Notes: generated from the sequence alone by a model not told the origin. Counted from the stretch's first letter, positions 24,450 through 33,224 are shown. The stretch: 64,000 nt of DNA from JADMIH01 sp036399775 (GCA_036399775.1 DASWMJ010000089.1:186001-250000), one strand, 5' to 3'. Numbers and translations: made by a program.

Positions 24450-25976
24450 CTACGGGCGGAGGGTGCCGCAGCAGCCTGGGAAGAAGACGTTGGCTACTAC
24501 CTTAGCGGTCTGCGCCCTGGTAGCGTTGGCGTTGGGGCGGAAATAGGGTTTGTCGGCGGCGCTGCACGGCTCGCCGGGGCCGCCGCAGGGGTACCCGGCA
24601 AGGATGTTGCGCGTCGCCATGCGCTCTACCCAGACGTAGAAGGGGCTTTCGGGGGGCACGTCCTCGAAAGTTATGGTGTTGGGGACGTCGTTGTAGCCCC
24701 TGGCGCTGGCGACCACTTTGGAGATCTGGCCTCTCGTGGCGTTGGCGTTGGGGCGGAAATAGGGCCTTCTACCCGTGCCACACGGCTCATTCGGCTCGCC
24801 GCAGGGGTAGCCGCCGAGAAAGCCTCTGCGGGCCATACGCTCGACCTGGAGGTAGAAGGAGTTGTCGGGGGTTACGTCCTCGAAGGTCTGGCCGGTGATG
24901 GGGGCGTTGAGGTCTGCGGCGTTGGCGACTATCTTGGCTAACTGGCCCCTGGTGACGTTGTAGTTGGGGCGGAAGGTGGTGTCGTTGTAGCCGCCGATGA
25001 CGCCGCGGCAGGCAAGGTAGTAGACGTGTGCGTAGGAGAAATGGCTTTCGTCCACGTCACTGAAGGAGCCACAGAGGGCGGCATGCGGGCTGAAGAGCGC
25101 GGTATCGCCCACCGTGACGCTGCCGTTCGCGGGGATTGCAAGGTCCCATTGGAGGCCCGCGCCCGCGTCGTGCTGGTATTCGGTCACTACAGTGTTGTTG
25201 AAGCCTGGGCCGGGGCCTGACGTGTCGCCTATGGCGTCCCAAACGGCGTTGAAGCTGCCTTCCATGTAGTGGGTGGCGGGGATGGAGGGGACGAACTGCT
25301 GGTAGAAAGCGCCTCCCGGGTTGCGGGTGAAAACTTCGCCAATGCTGCCCGTTGAGGGGTCGCGGTAGCCGGTGCCCGCGCTGCTGCCGGTGCCGAAGGC
25401 GAAGAGGTCGGCGGCGTGGAAGAGGGTGGCGTTGAGGGCAGCGGTGCCGCCAATCTGTGCCACTGTAAACTCAAGGCGCACGAACTCAGCGCCGTTCGTG
25501 TAGAAGGTCTTCTGGGTGAGGCGCAGGGGGGTGTTGGGCACGTCTACGACGGTCGTAATTAGCCAGGGGTTGTCGGGGGTGCCGCCGCCGGAGGTGGTGT
25601 TGCTGACCGGGGTATAGAGGTTGGAGTTATTGCCGAAGGGTATGGGTTGGGGGCCGAAGACTTTAGTCTCGACACCTTGGTTGGCCCACAGGAAGACACC
25701 TTCGGCGGTGCCGCCATAGAACTGGTACTGGGCGGGGTCGCGATAGCGGATGTCCATTTGCAGATCGTCTTCTACGGTGATGGTGAGGGGGAAGCCAGAG
25801 ATTTGCTGGTTGGCATCGTGATGCACCGGCGGATTTTGGGGCTTCTCCTTCTCTTTCTTCTTTGATTGGGCGGCTACGTCCGGGCCGGTGGTGAGGAGTA
25901 GCATGAGGGCGGCAAGGAGGCCGAGGATGCCTACCAGGAGGGTTATGGGTCTTTTGAGAGCAGGGATAGCTTTCAT
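24450..25976 (-). CDS. Secreted protein with three C-terminal SLH repeats
   Basis: 508 residues with a signal peptide (MKAIPALKRPITLLVGILGL..., cleavage likely after DVAAQ), a charged segment (KKKEKEK), a beta-rich middle domain of about 270 residues, and three SLH repeats that bind the cell-wall polymer: FSDVDESHFSYAHVYYLACR, FEDVTPDNSFYLQVERMAR and FEDVPPESPFYVWVERMATR as openings. Repeats 2 and 3 carry a Cys-bracketed insert (CGEPNEPCG, CGGPGEPCS) before the FRPNANATR core, as in the giant SLH proteins at 50-63 kb. ATG at 25976 follows AGAGGAG. It is a cell-surface/S-layer-attached protein of unknown role. Confidence 0.85.
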   Translation of the reverse strand: MKAIPALKRPITLLVGILGLLAALMLLLTTGPDVAAQSKKKEKEKPQNPPVHHDANQQISGFPLTITVEDDLQMDIRYRDPAQYQFYGGTAEGVFLWANQGVETKVFGPQPIPFGNNSNLYTPVSNTTSGGGTPDNPWLITTVVDVPNTPLRLTQKTFYTNGAEFVRLEFTVAQIGGTAALNATLFHAADLFAFGTGSSAGTGYRDPSTGSIGEVFTRNPGGAFYQQFVPSIPATHYMEGSFNAVWDAIGDTSGPGPGFNNTVVTEYQHDAGAGLQWDLAIPANGSVTVGDTALFSPHAALCGSFSDVDESHFSYAHVYYLACRGVIGGYNDTTFRPNYNVTRGQLAKIVANAADLNAPITGQTFEDVTPDNSFYLQVERMARRGFLGGYPCGEPNEPCGTGRRPYFRPNANATRGQISKVVASARGYNDVPNTITFEDVPPESPFYVWVERMATRNILAGYPCGGPGEPCSAADKPYFRPNANATRAQTAKVVANVFFPGCCGTLRP

Positions 25977-26197
25977 ATGGAATGGACTCCTCTTTATTAT
26001 TGTGACGTACCGGCGGGCTGAGGGTTCCGGCAGCAATGCAAATAGACAGCTAGATATTCAGCGCAACTTGAGCCGGGGAGGGATGCGTGGCACACCATAG
26101 CAAGTTGGCAGCTATAGATATACACCTGCTTCCTGGGATAGTCAACAATGTGCAAAATAGTAATTGTTCAGAACAGAAGTAAAGAAATGTTTCCGTA

Positions 26198-26282
26198 GGG
26201 GCGACCCGGTGGGTCGCCCAAGTTGGGGCATCAGACAAGCACGGTACGCCATCCCCACCAGGGCGACCCACCGGGTCGCCCC
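26198..26282. repeat. Inverted repeat, GGGGCGACCC type
   Basis: A 22-bp arm (26198-26219) is repeated as its exact complement at 26261-26282 around a 41-nt spacer. Each arm is also nearly self-complementary (GGGCGACCC/GGGTCGCCC). It lies in the 431-bp gap between the SLH gene and glgP; the remainder of that gap (25977-26197, 26283-26400) shows no gene. The word is a common dispersed repeat type in bacterial genomes. Confidence 0.8.
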
Positions 26283-26407
26283 AACCGTAAACCAGAAAGC
26301 TTACGCAAATCGGGGTTGGCACGCTATTAGCTCTTAGCGTACAATGTGCCGGGCAGGGAGGTAGAGCCTGCCGGACATGATAGAAGTTATGAGGGAGGAC
26401 TATTTCT

Positions 26408-28537
26408 TTGAACGTTGTTCAGCCTAACGCATTGGATAGCCCCATACCTGTACGCATTGGCCGCCTGACCGAGCTGGCTTATAACCTGTGGTGGACGTGG
26501 CACCCGGAGGCGCAGACGCTATTCTCCGAGGTGGACCCTGAGCTATGGGAGCTTGTTTACCACAATCCTGTGAAGTTCCTGAACGAAGTGCGGCAGGCAA
26601 GCTTGCTCGCGGCTGCCGAGAACCTTGATTACGTGGCGCGCTATGACGCGGTCATCGCTAAGCTGGATGAGTATATGTCGTCCAGGTCTACGTGGTTCTT
26701 GCAGGCGCACCCAGAGATGAAAGGGCCCGTGGCTTACTTCTCGTTTGAGTTCGGGTTGCACGAGTCGATCCCTATATATTCGGGGGGTTTGGGCGTGCTC
26801 GCGGGGGACCATGTCAAGGGGGCGTCTGATCTGGGCGTGCCGATGGTGTTCGTGGGGTATTTGTACCCGCAGGGGTACTTCCGGCAGATAATCAACCAGG
26901 ACGGGTGGCAGGAGGCGATATACAACAAGCTCGACTTTGACGATGCGCCCGTGACCGCCGCGCTTACTCCCGATGGGCGGGAGGTAATAGTGGAAGTGCT
27001 GCTCCCCGGACGGAAGGTGTACGCGAAGGTATACAGGTTCCTGGTGGGGAGGGTGCAATTGCTAATGCTGGACACCGACATACACCCCAACGCACCCGCC
27101 GACCGCGAGCTATCGGCCCGGCTTTACGGGGGCGACCCTGATATGCGGGTGGCGCAGGAGACCGTGCTGGGCATAGGCGGGGTGAGGGCGCTGAGGGAGA
27201 TGGGCATCAGCCCGGCGGTGTTCCATATGAACGAGGGTCACGCGGCGTTCCTGGTGCTGGAGCTTGTGCGGGAGCGCGTGGCGGCGGGCGCGAGCTTTGA
27301 CCAGGCGCTGCAAGAGGTCGCCACGCATACCGTGTTCACCACGCATACGCCTGTGGCCGCCGGGAACGACGCTTTCGCCTTTGATTTGATGGACAAGTAT
27401 TTTTCCGAGTACTGGCCGCAGCTTGGGATAGACCGCGAGACGTTCCTCAACGTGGCGCGGGAAGGGCAGCCCTGGGGTCCGGCGTTCAGCATGACGGCGC
27501 TGGCTATCAAGGGGTCGAACTACCGCAACGGGGTGAGCAAGCTGCACGGTAGGGTGTCGCGCAATATGTGGCACTGGCTGTGGCCGGACAAGCCCGTAGA
27601 CGAGGTGCCGATCTCGCACGTTACGAACGGGGTGCATACGGGGACGTGGCTCGCGCCTGAGTTGCACGACTTTTATACCCGGTTCATGGGCGAGGGGTGG
27701 TATGACAGGCTGGACGACCCTCAGATATGGCAGCCCCTGTATGGCGCGCCCGATGAGGAGTTGTGGAGGATACACAGCCAACTGAAGAGGGACATGGTGG
27801 ACTTCGTGCGGGTGAGGCAGGCGCGATGGCACGAGAGGATCGGGTTGCCCGCGCCCGCTTATACGCTCGATTCGGAGGCGCTGACGTTGGGCTTTGCGCG
27901 GCGATTCGCGACGTACAAGCGGGCCACGTTGATATTCAGCAACGTTGATTACCTGGCCTCGCTCATGAGCAGTCCCGGCAGGCCGGTGCAAATCGTCTTC
28001 GCGGGGAAGGCCCACCCGAAGGACGATCCGGGCAAGAAGTTCATACAGCAGGTACACTGGGCGGCGCGGCATGCGGGCTTCGAGGGGAAGATCGTCTTCC
28101 TTGAGGAGTACGATATGAACGTGGCGCGGTACCTCGTGCGGGGGGTAGACGTGTGGCTAAACACGCCCAGGAGGCCGTATGAGGCAAGCGGCACAAGCGG
28201 TATGAAGGCATCGCTGAACGGCGCGCCCAACTGTTCGGTGCTGGATGGGTGGTGGGCCGAAGGGTATAACGGCAAGAACGGTTGGGCGATTGGCGAAGGG
28301 CAAGAGTTTGCCAACCCGGACGAGCAAGACTGGCGCGACGTGGAGTCTCTTTACTCGCTGCTCCAAAACTCGATAATACCTCTCTTCTACGACAGGGACG
28401 CGGCGGGTATGCCCCAGGGTTGGGTGGCTACAATGAAGGAGGCGATCGTGTCACTTGCGCCTTTCTTTTCGATGCACAGGCAGGTGAAGGAGTATACCGA
28501 GCGGTTTTACGTCCCAGCGATGGGGGTTAGGGGTTAG
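26408..28537 (+). CDS. glgP: Alpha-glucan phosphorylase (GT35)
   Basis: 709 residues, the shorter GT35 type with a DUF3417-like N terminus (IGRLTELAYNLWWTWHPEA). It degrades glycogen or maltodextrin to glucose-1-phosphate with PLP. Visible motifs are YSGGLGVLAGDH (about 121-132), HMNEGHAAFL near 277, HTPVAAGND, and the PLP region EASGTSGMKASLNG near 596-609 containing the Schiff-base Lys. TTG at 26408 follows GGGAGGA at good spacing. The last three codons and the stop lie inside a heptamer repeat (GGGGTTAGGGGTTAG), so the extreme C terminus has been rewritten by the repeat. Confidence 0.93.
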   Translation: MNVVQPNALDSPIPVRIGRLTELAYNLWWTWHPEAQTLFSEVDPELWELVYHNPVKFLNEVRQASLLAAAENLDYVARYDAVIAKLDEYMSSRSTWFLQAHPEMKGPVAYFSFEFGLHESIPIYSGGLGVLAGDHVKGASDLGVPMVFVGYLYPQGYFRQIINQDGWQEAIYNKLDFDDAPVTAALTPDGREVIVEVLLPGRKVYAKVYRFLVGRVQLLMLDTDIHPNAPADRELSARLYGGDPDMRVAQETVLGIGGVRALREMGISPAVFHMNEGHAAFLVLELVRERVAAGASFDQALQEVATHTVFTTHTPVAAGNDAFAFDLMDKYFSEYWPQLGIDRETFLNVAREGQPWGPAFSMTALAIKGSNYRNGVSKLHGRVSRNMWHWLWPDKPVDEVPISHVTNGVHTGTWLAPELHDFYTRFMGEGWYDRLDDPQIWQPLYGAPDEELWRIHSQLKRDMVDFVRVRQARWHERIGLPAPAYTLDSEALTLGFARRFATYKRATLIFSNVDYLASLMSSPGRPVQIVFAGKAHPKDDPGKKFIQQVHWAARHAGFEGKIVFLEEYDMNVARYLVRGVDVWLNTPRRPYEASGTSGMKASLNGAPNCSVLDGWWAEGYNGKNGWAIGEGQEFANPDEQDWRDVESLYSLLQNSIIPLFYDRDAAGMPQGWVATMKEAIVSLAPFFSMHRQVKEYTERFYVPAMGVRG

Positions 28538-28560
28538 GGATCAGGGATTAGGGATCAGGT
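28523..28560. repeat. Heptamer array overlapping the glgP stop codon
   Basis: Units GGGTTAG, GGGTTAG, GGATCAG, GGATTAG, GGATCAG run from within the last glgP codons into the intergenic gap. The glgP TAG (28535-28537) is part of the array. Confidence 0.85.
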
Positions 28561-28625
28561 TTTGGGTGGCGGGTGTTAGAGATTGATGCAAAGTGAGTGT
28601 AGGGCACGTCCGCCCCAGCATCCCT

Positions 28626-28737
28626 GTCAGTCTGAACTCAGCAAAGAATCTCGCTCCTCGCGTACAATGTTTATTACAGAGTTCTAAAGACAAGATAATG
28701 GGCGAGGGACGAGATTCTTCGCTGCGCTCAGAATGAC
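28626..28737. repeat. Inverted dispersed repeat, SEAKNL/SERSEES type
   Basis: The left arm (28626-28662, with GCAAAGAATCTCGC) and right arm (28702-28737, with GACGAGATTCTTCGC and GCTCAGAATGAC) are inverted copies of the word found at 9454-9495. The gap 28538-28876 otherwise contains no gene. Confidence 0.75.
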
Positions 28738-28876
28738 AAGGCAAGTAGGTTCGCTGCCGTCAGCATTGGGCTTCACTTTGCATTCGGATTGACTCGGCAT
28801 ACGTGACCCTTGCCTCGTGGCTGCCGCGTGTGATATTATTTTGGGACAGCATTACGTGTGAGTGGAAAGGAGCGGA

Positions 28877-29503
28877 ATGAGCCGGAACAGGTCGAGGAAG
28901 ATGCCTGCGGGCAAGCAGAAGATGAGGGGGCCTAGCAGGCCGGTTGACCCACGCCGCGCGCCTGGGCGTCCTGTGAGGAGAGGCCCGGACCCCTTCGCGA
29001 TGGGGCTGATAGGGGTGAGCACGGCTTTGGTGCTGGTTATAGTCATCCTGATATTGTTGAACAACAACCGGCAGAACCAGCCGGTGGCAGGCGTGCCCAA
29101 CCAACCGGCGGTGACGGTGCCAGGGGGCCAGGCGGGGGTGCCCAACGCCACTGAGACGGCAATCGCTTTCGCTAATGACACGGCGAACCTGGCGCGGATT
29201 ACAGCCCCGGAGGCCAAGGCGTTGGTAGAGGCGAACAATGCCACGATTATTGACGTGCGCCCTAAGGAGAGCTATGCCACTCAGCACGTCAAGGGGGCGA
29301 ACAATATCCCTTATACGGATACGCAAGCGCGCCTGTCTGAATACCCCAAGACGGGCAACCTGATCGTCTACTGCCAATGACCGGCTGACGAAGAGAGCGC
29401 CAGTGTGGCGCTTGGATTGACCAAGGTCGGATACACCAACGTGAAGGTGCTACAGGGCGGATTGAACGCCTGGATCGCGGCGGGCGGGGCCGTAGAGCCG
29501 TAG
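28877..29503 (+). CDS. Membrane-anchored rhodanese-like protein with in-frame UGA (likely selenocysteine)
   Basis: A basic cytoplasmic tail, one membrane helix (about 42-62), a linker, and a rhodanese domain from about residue 105 (AKALVEANNATIIDVRPKES, HVKGANNIPY). The active-site strand reads NLIVYCQ, then UGA (29378-29380, codon 168), then in the same frame PADEESASVALGLTKVGYTN and LQGGLNAWIAAGG to TAG at 29501-29503. The related rhodanese subfamily has C-x-C-P-x-E-x-x-S here, so UGA replaces the second Cys. The hairpin at 29396-29412 resembles a bacterial SECIS. Selenocysteine decoding (208 residues) is the best reading; a nonsense mutation or base-call error is the alternative. The ATG at 28877 follows AAAGGAG. 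Confidence 0.75.
29396..29412 (+). promoter_or_regulatory. SECIS-like hairpin downstream of the in-frame UGA
   Basis: A 6-bp stem AGCGCC/GGCGCT plus a closing G-U pair encloses the loop AGUGU, with G at the second loop position. The loop begins 22 nt after the UGA, inside the range generally described for bacterial SECIS elements. The stem falls on codons for ESASVAL, so coding constraint could mimic it. Confidence 0.6.
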
Positions 29504-29516
29504 GGCCGCACACAAT

Positions 29517-30788
29517 ATGAACATACGCTCGCTGACAGTAGGCGCGGCGCTGCCCCAGGAAGGGACGGCCCGCGCCTCATTATTTGGCCGGCTCGGCAGC
29601 TTCGCGCAGGCGGGCCGCTCGGCTTTAGAAGGGGCGGGCTTCACCGTGCAGACCACTCGCCTCTCGACGCAGCCACTCGAACGATGGGCAGAGGCAAGTA
29701 GTGACGCCCAGGGTCTGGTTGCATCCGTAGGCAGAGAGTGTCTCGATGCTGGAATCGATTACTGCTCGCTGGGCACGGTGCAGGCGGCGTCGGGGGTGGA
29801 TGACGAGGCGGTAGACGCGCTGTTGGAGGAGATACCGGGCCTGCTGCTGGCGGCGGGGAACGTCTTCGCGAGCGTGCAGGTAGGGGCGCGGACCAGCGTG
29901 GGGAGCGCGATCAACCTGGACGCGGTGAGAGCGTCGGCGCGGATAATCAAGGCGCTGGCCGAGCAGACAGATGACGGCTTCGGCAACCTGCGGTTTGCCG
30001 CCGCCGCGAATTGCCCGCCGCACATACCCTTCTTCCCGGCGTCGTATTATCTGGAAGACGAGCGCAACGGCGGCAACCCTGAATTTGGTTTGGCGCTTGA
30101 GGCGGCGGACCTGGCGGTGAAGGCGTTCAGCGGGGCGCGCACTCACGATGAGGCGCGGGCGAACCTGCTGGCTTTGCTGGTGGAGGAGGGGAGCAAAGCT
30201 GCCGAGGCATGCGCGTCGCTGGAGAGCGAGCACGGCTATACTTTTACCGGGCTGGATATTTCGATGGCGCCCTACCCTGAGCCGGAACGAAGCATCGGGC
30301 GGGCGCTTGAGATGCTGAGTGGCGCGCCGCTGGGTAGTCCGGGGACGCTGGCCGCCGCCGCGTTCTTTACAGACGTGCTGAAGGATGCCAGGGAGCATCT
30401 GCCGACGGTGGGGTACTCAGGCTTGATGCTGCCCGCGTTGGAGGACCAGACGCTTGCGGACCGGGCGGCGGAAAAGCTCGTGGACCTTGATACGCTGCTG
30501 CTGCTGTCGGCGGTGTGCGGGCTTGGGCTGGATACGGTGCCATTGCCCGGTGACGTATCACTGGCGCAGCTCGAGAGGATAATCTTCGATACGGCTTCGC
30601 TGGCGGTGAGGCTGGACAAGCCCCTGACGGCCCGGCTGCTGCCCGTGCCTGGGCGGGAGGCGGGAGAGCCTGCGGAGTGGCCCGACTTCCCTTATTTCGC
30701 TAAGGGGCGCGTTATGAGAGTGGCCGAGATTGGGGAGGAGAATGGCGGCTTGTTTTCGGGGAAGTGGGTACGGTACAGAGGGGAGTAA
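29517..30788 (+). CDS. DUF711 (PFL-like) family protein
   Basis: 423 residues matching the DUF711/UPF0210 family, cytoplasmic proteins with a pyruvate-formate-lyase-like barrel. Visible family segments are RSLTVGAALP at the N terminus, FGNLRFAAAANCPPHIPFFP near 160-180, LDISMAPYPEPERSIG near 243-258 and VCGLGLDTVPLPGD near 340. No catalytic activity is established for the family. The ATG at 29517 is 13 bp after the rhodanese stop at 29503, so the two are probably co-transcribed. Confidence 0.87.
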   Translation: MNIRSLTVGAALPQEGTARASLFGRLGSFAQAGRSALEGAGFTVQTTRLSTQPLERWAEASSDAQGLVASVGRECLDAGIDYCSLGTVQAASGVDDEAVDALLEEIPGLLLAAGNVFASVQVGARTSVGSAINLDAVRASARIIKALAEQTDDGFGNLRFAAAANCPPHIPFFPASYYLEDERNGGNPEFGLALEAADLAVKAFSGARTHDEARANLLALLVEEGSKAAEACASLESEHGYTFTGLDISMAPYPEPERSIGRALEMLSGAPLGSPGTLAAAAFFTDVLKDAREHLPTVGYSGLMLPALEDQTLADRAAEKLVDLDTLLLLSAVCGLGLDTVPLPGDVSLAQLERIIFDTASLAVRLDKPLTARLLPVPGREAGEPAEWPDFPYFAKGRVMRVAEIGEENGGLFSGKWVRYRGE

Positions 30789-30789
30789 T

Positions 30790-30813
30790 TCACCGCAGAG
30801 GCGCAGAGGCTAC
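30790..30813. repeat. Degenerate heptamer remnant, CGCAGAG type
   Basis: TCACCGCAGAGGCGCAGAGG occupies the start of the short gap before the SDR gene and resolves into imperfect 7-mers (CGCAGAG, GCGCAGA, GGCTACG). It is a short and less certain member of the heptamer class. Confidence 0.45.
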
Positions 30814-30831
30814 GAAGTATGATAGCTTATT

Positions 30832-31626
30832 ATGTCAACTGACAAAAACCTTATCCTGGCGGGGCGGCGAGCGGTCATAACGGGGGCGGGCCGGGGGATC
30901 GGGCGTGCTATCGCGCTGGCGTTTGCAGAGGCGGGCGCGGATGTGGCTATAACGGCGCGGACTGCATCGGACCTGGAAGTGGTGGCGCGTGAGATAGAGG
31001 GGATGGATAGGCGGGGGGTGCCGGTGGTTTGCGATGTGACCGACGCTGAGCAGGTGTCAGAGATGGCGCTGAGGGTGAAGGAGGAGTTGGGAAGGGTGGA
31101 TATACTGGTCAATAATGCGGGGCATGCGGCCAGCCATAAGTTCCTCGGCCACCCAGATGAGTTGTGGCATGAGATGTTGCTGACCAACCTGACCAGCGTA
31201 TACTACGTGAGCAAAGCCTTCGCGCCGATGATGGTTGAACAGAAATGGGGACGCATCATCAATATCGCCTCGATAGCGGCCAGGGTGGGAGATAAATACG
31301 TGGCGGCGTATACGGCAGCCAAACATGGTGTGCTGGGGTTGACGCGTTCATTAGCCACTGAGCTAATTTCGCACAATGTCACGGTAAATGCTATATGCCC
31401 TGGTTATGTGGATACGCCACTTACCCAGGAGAGTATCGGCAATATCATGGCGCGTACGGGTATGGATCAGAAGCAGGCGCGTGAGGCGTTGGAGAGGATG
31501 AGTCCGCAGAAGAGGCTGATTGGGCCGGAGGAGATAGCGGCGGTGGCGATCTTCCTGGCGCACGAGAGCAGCAAGGGGATTACGGGGCAGGCTATCAACG
31601 TGGATGGGGGGGCGGTGATGTCGTAG
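30832..31626 (+). CDS. Short-chain dehydrogenase/reductase, 3-hydroxyacyl type
   Basis: 264 residues, classical SDR. The cofactor motif is TGAGRGIG (about 18-25), then NNAG near 100, the catalytic Ser in NIASIAARVGD, and Tyr-x-x-x-Lys in YTAAKHG. AICPGYVDTPLTQ and GITGQAINVDGG are typical of 3-hydroxybutyrate dehydrogenase/3-ketoacyl reductase-like SDRs. The nearby acyl-CoA dehydrogenase, enoyl-CoA hydratase and PaaK-like ligase suggest a role in acyl-CoA or hydroxy-acid metabolism; the exact substrate is inferred only. Confidence 0.87.
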   Translation: MSTDKNLILAGRRAVITGAGRGIGRAIALAFAEAGADVAITARTASDLEVVAREIEGMDRRGVPVVCDVTDAEQVSEMALRVKEELGRVDILVNNAGHAASHKFLGHPDELWHEMLLTNLTSVYYVSKAFAPMMVEQKWGRIINIASIAARVGDKYVAAYTAAKHGVLGLTRSLATELISHNVTVNAICPGYVDTPLTQESIGNIMARTGMDQKQAREALERMSPQKRLIGPEEIAAVAIFLAHESSKGITGQAINVDGGAVMS

Positions 31627-31780
31627 GGTCGTGGGCCGCATTGATATGACGCCCCATAAGCATGATACGCGACGGCGAGACCGCCCGGCCGACAAGTCTG
31701 CGGGCCACTTCCAGCCCAGCCCGCGCAGGCGGGCTGGCATGGGTAGTGAGTATGGGCGTTATTTCATAACAACGCCGATA
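31627..31780. other. Intergenic stretch with a GC-rich hairpin
   Basis: The gap between the SDR gene and the inverted-repeat element holds no gene. It contains a perfect 8-bp hairpin CAGCCCGC-GCAG-GCGGGCTG at 31717-31736 and, at its end, TTCATAACA (31763-31771), which pairs with TGTTATGAA inside the left terminal repeat of the element. Confidence 0.6.
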
Positions 31781-32356
31781 GAGCCTGTTATGAACTTCGA
31801 GGAACGGTAGCGAATATGATATACTACCCGCCCATGTCAAGCAGATAGTGTGGGGGATCGCACGCGACTGGGAACACCGCCAAAGGGACACCATAAAGGA
31901 GCCGACAATGGCTACGGACGAAGAACAGACGAGCCGCGAAGACCGTGAGGGTGATGAAATTCGCAACCTTGAACGCCAACGCCTCCGCGCCCTGGTGGAA
32001 GCGGATATGAGTGTAGCAAACGAACTCCACGCGGACGACTTCGAACTAATCACTCCGAGCGGGAGGGTTCTCTCAAGAGAGCAGTACCTCGGGGACATTT
32101 CGTCCGGGAAGATTGACTACCTCTTATGGGAGCCGGACGCGGAGATTAGAGTACGCGTGTACGATCAGATGGCGGTTATTCGGTACCAGTCGCACATGGA
32201 GATTATAGTGCGAGGGCAAAAGGGGTCATTCCGGGCCTGGCACACCGATTCCTATGAAAGGCGTAACGGGCGCTGGCAGGTAGTGTGGTCCCAGGCAACC
32301 GCAATAGAGTGACTGTGATGCAACCTCACATCCGGTCCACAGTTCATAACAGGCTC
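31781..32356 (+). mobile_element. 576-bp TA-flanked inverted-repeat element carrying one NTF2-like gene
   Basis: GAGCCTGTTATGAACT (31781-31796) and its exact complement (32341-32356) form 16-bp terminal inverted repeats. Both ends are flanked by TA, as expected for TA-target duplication of IS630/Tc1-type elements. There is no transposase gene inside; the only ORF encodes an NTF2/SnoaL-like protein. It looks like a MITE-sized non-autonomous element or an IS whose transposase was replaced. Evidence is structural only and rests on a single copy. Confidence 0.55.
31908..32312 (+). CDS. NTF2/SnoaL-like (DUF4440-type) protein
   Basis: 134 residues with the NTF2-like outline: an N-terminal helix RNLERQRLRALVEADMSVAN, then LHADDFELITPSGRVLSREQ, a conserved beta strand region with YDQMAVIRYQSHMEI, and the final W-x-V-V-W-S strand (GRWQVVWSQATAIE). 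DUF4440 proteins are small ligand-binding or hydrolase-like proteins of varied role. ATG at 31908 follows AAAGGAG. It is the only gene inside the 576-bp inverted-repeat element, unlike its neighbours in origin. Confidence 0.8.
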   Translation: MATDEEQTSREDREGDEIRNLERQRLRALVEADMSVANELHADDFELITPSGRVLSREQYLGDISSGKIDYLLWEPDAEIRVRVYDQMAVIRYQSHMEIIVRGQKGSFRAWHTDSYERRNGRWQVVWSQATAIE

Positions 32357-32388
32357 TAGAGTGCAAGACGTCTTGATAGGTGAGGCGG

Positions 32389-33195
32389 ATGGACAATCTA
32401 AAATCGAGAGATTTTTTGTACGAGGTGAGCGGCGACGGCGTAGCCACTCTGACCTTCAACCGGCCCGAAGTGATGAACGCGCTTACGTTTGAGGTGTACG
32501 CGCAGTTCCGGGATTTGCTGGAAGAGTTGCGCTACGACGAGGCGGTAAAAGTGCTGGTCCTGACCGGTGCAGGGGACGCTTTTTGCTCCGGGGGCGACGT
32601 TCACAAGATTATAGGGGCGCTTCTTGAGCGGGACGTGAAGGACCACCTGGCTTTCACGCGCATGACGGGGGCGGTAGTGCAGAACATGAGGCTGCTGGAT
32701 AAGCCTATCATCGCGGCGCTGAACGGTATGACGGCGGGGGCGGGGGCGGTGATCGCTCTCGCGTCGGACCTGCGAATGGCCTCGGAGAGAGCACGATTTG
32801 CGTTCCTCTTTTCTAAAGTGGGGCTGGCGGGGGTGGATATGGGGTCGGGGTACCTGCTGCCGCGCATCGTGGGGATGGGGCGGGCGTCGGAGTTGTTGCT
32901 GTTCGGGGATACTGTGGACGCGGCTACCGCCGACAGGTATGGGCTGGTGAACCGTGTCGTGCCGCATGACAAGCTCATGCCTGCTGCCCAAGAGTGGGCA
33001 AAGCGGCTGGCGGATGGGCCGGCGCTTGCCATTTCTATGACCAAGAGAATGATAAACAGCGAGTGGAATATGGACCTTGTGTCGGCGCTTGAGGCTGAGG
33101 CGCAGGCGCAGGCTTTGATGCTGATGGGGGAGGACCACAGGCGATTTTACGAGGCTTTCAAGGCGAAGGAGAAGCCAGAGTTTACGGGAAGATAG
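32389..33195 (+). CDS. Enoyl-CoA hydratase/isomerase family protein
   Basis: 268 residues of the crotonase superfamily. The acyl-CoA binding and oxyanion-hole segments are ATLTFNRPEVMNALTFEV, TGAGDAFCSGGDV and GMTAGAGAVIALASDLRMA. The region of the catalytic Glu residues reads FSKVGLAGVDMGSGYLLPRI, with no clear Glu pair as in E. coli FadB, so hydratase versus another crotonase activity stays open. The ATG at 32389 has AGGTGAGG before it and is preferred to the GTG at 32380. It starts 33 bp after the inverted-repeat element. Confidence 0.87.
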   Translation: MDNLKSRDFLYEVSGDGVATLTFNRPEVMNALTFEVYAQFRDLLEELRYDEAVKVLVLTGAGDAFCSGGDVHKIIGALLERDVKDHLAFTRMTGAVVQNMRLLDKPIIAALNGMTAGAGAVIALASDLRMASERARFAFLFSKVGLAGVDMGSGYLLPRIVGMGRASELLLFGDTVDAATADRYGLVNRVVPHDKLMPAAQEWAKRLADGPALAISMTKRMINSEWNMDLVSALEAEAQAQALMLMGEDHRRFYEAFKAKEKPEFTGR

Positions 33196-33224
33196 GGTGA
33201 CAGCATGTGTGCTACAATAGCGGC

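Noticed and set aside
31781..32356. A complete insertion sequence
   Set aside because: There is no transposase ORF or remnant within the inverted repeats; it is listed only as a non-autonomous element.
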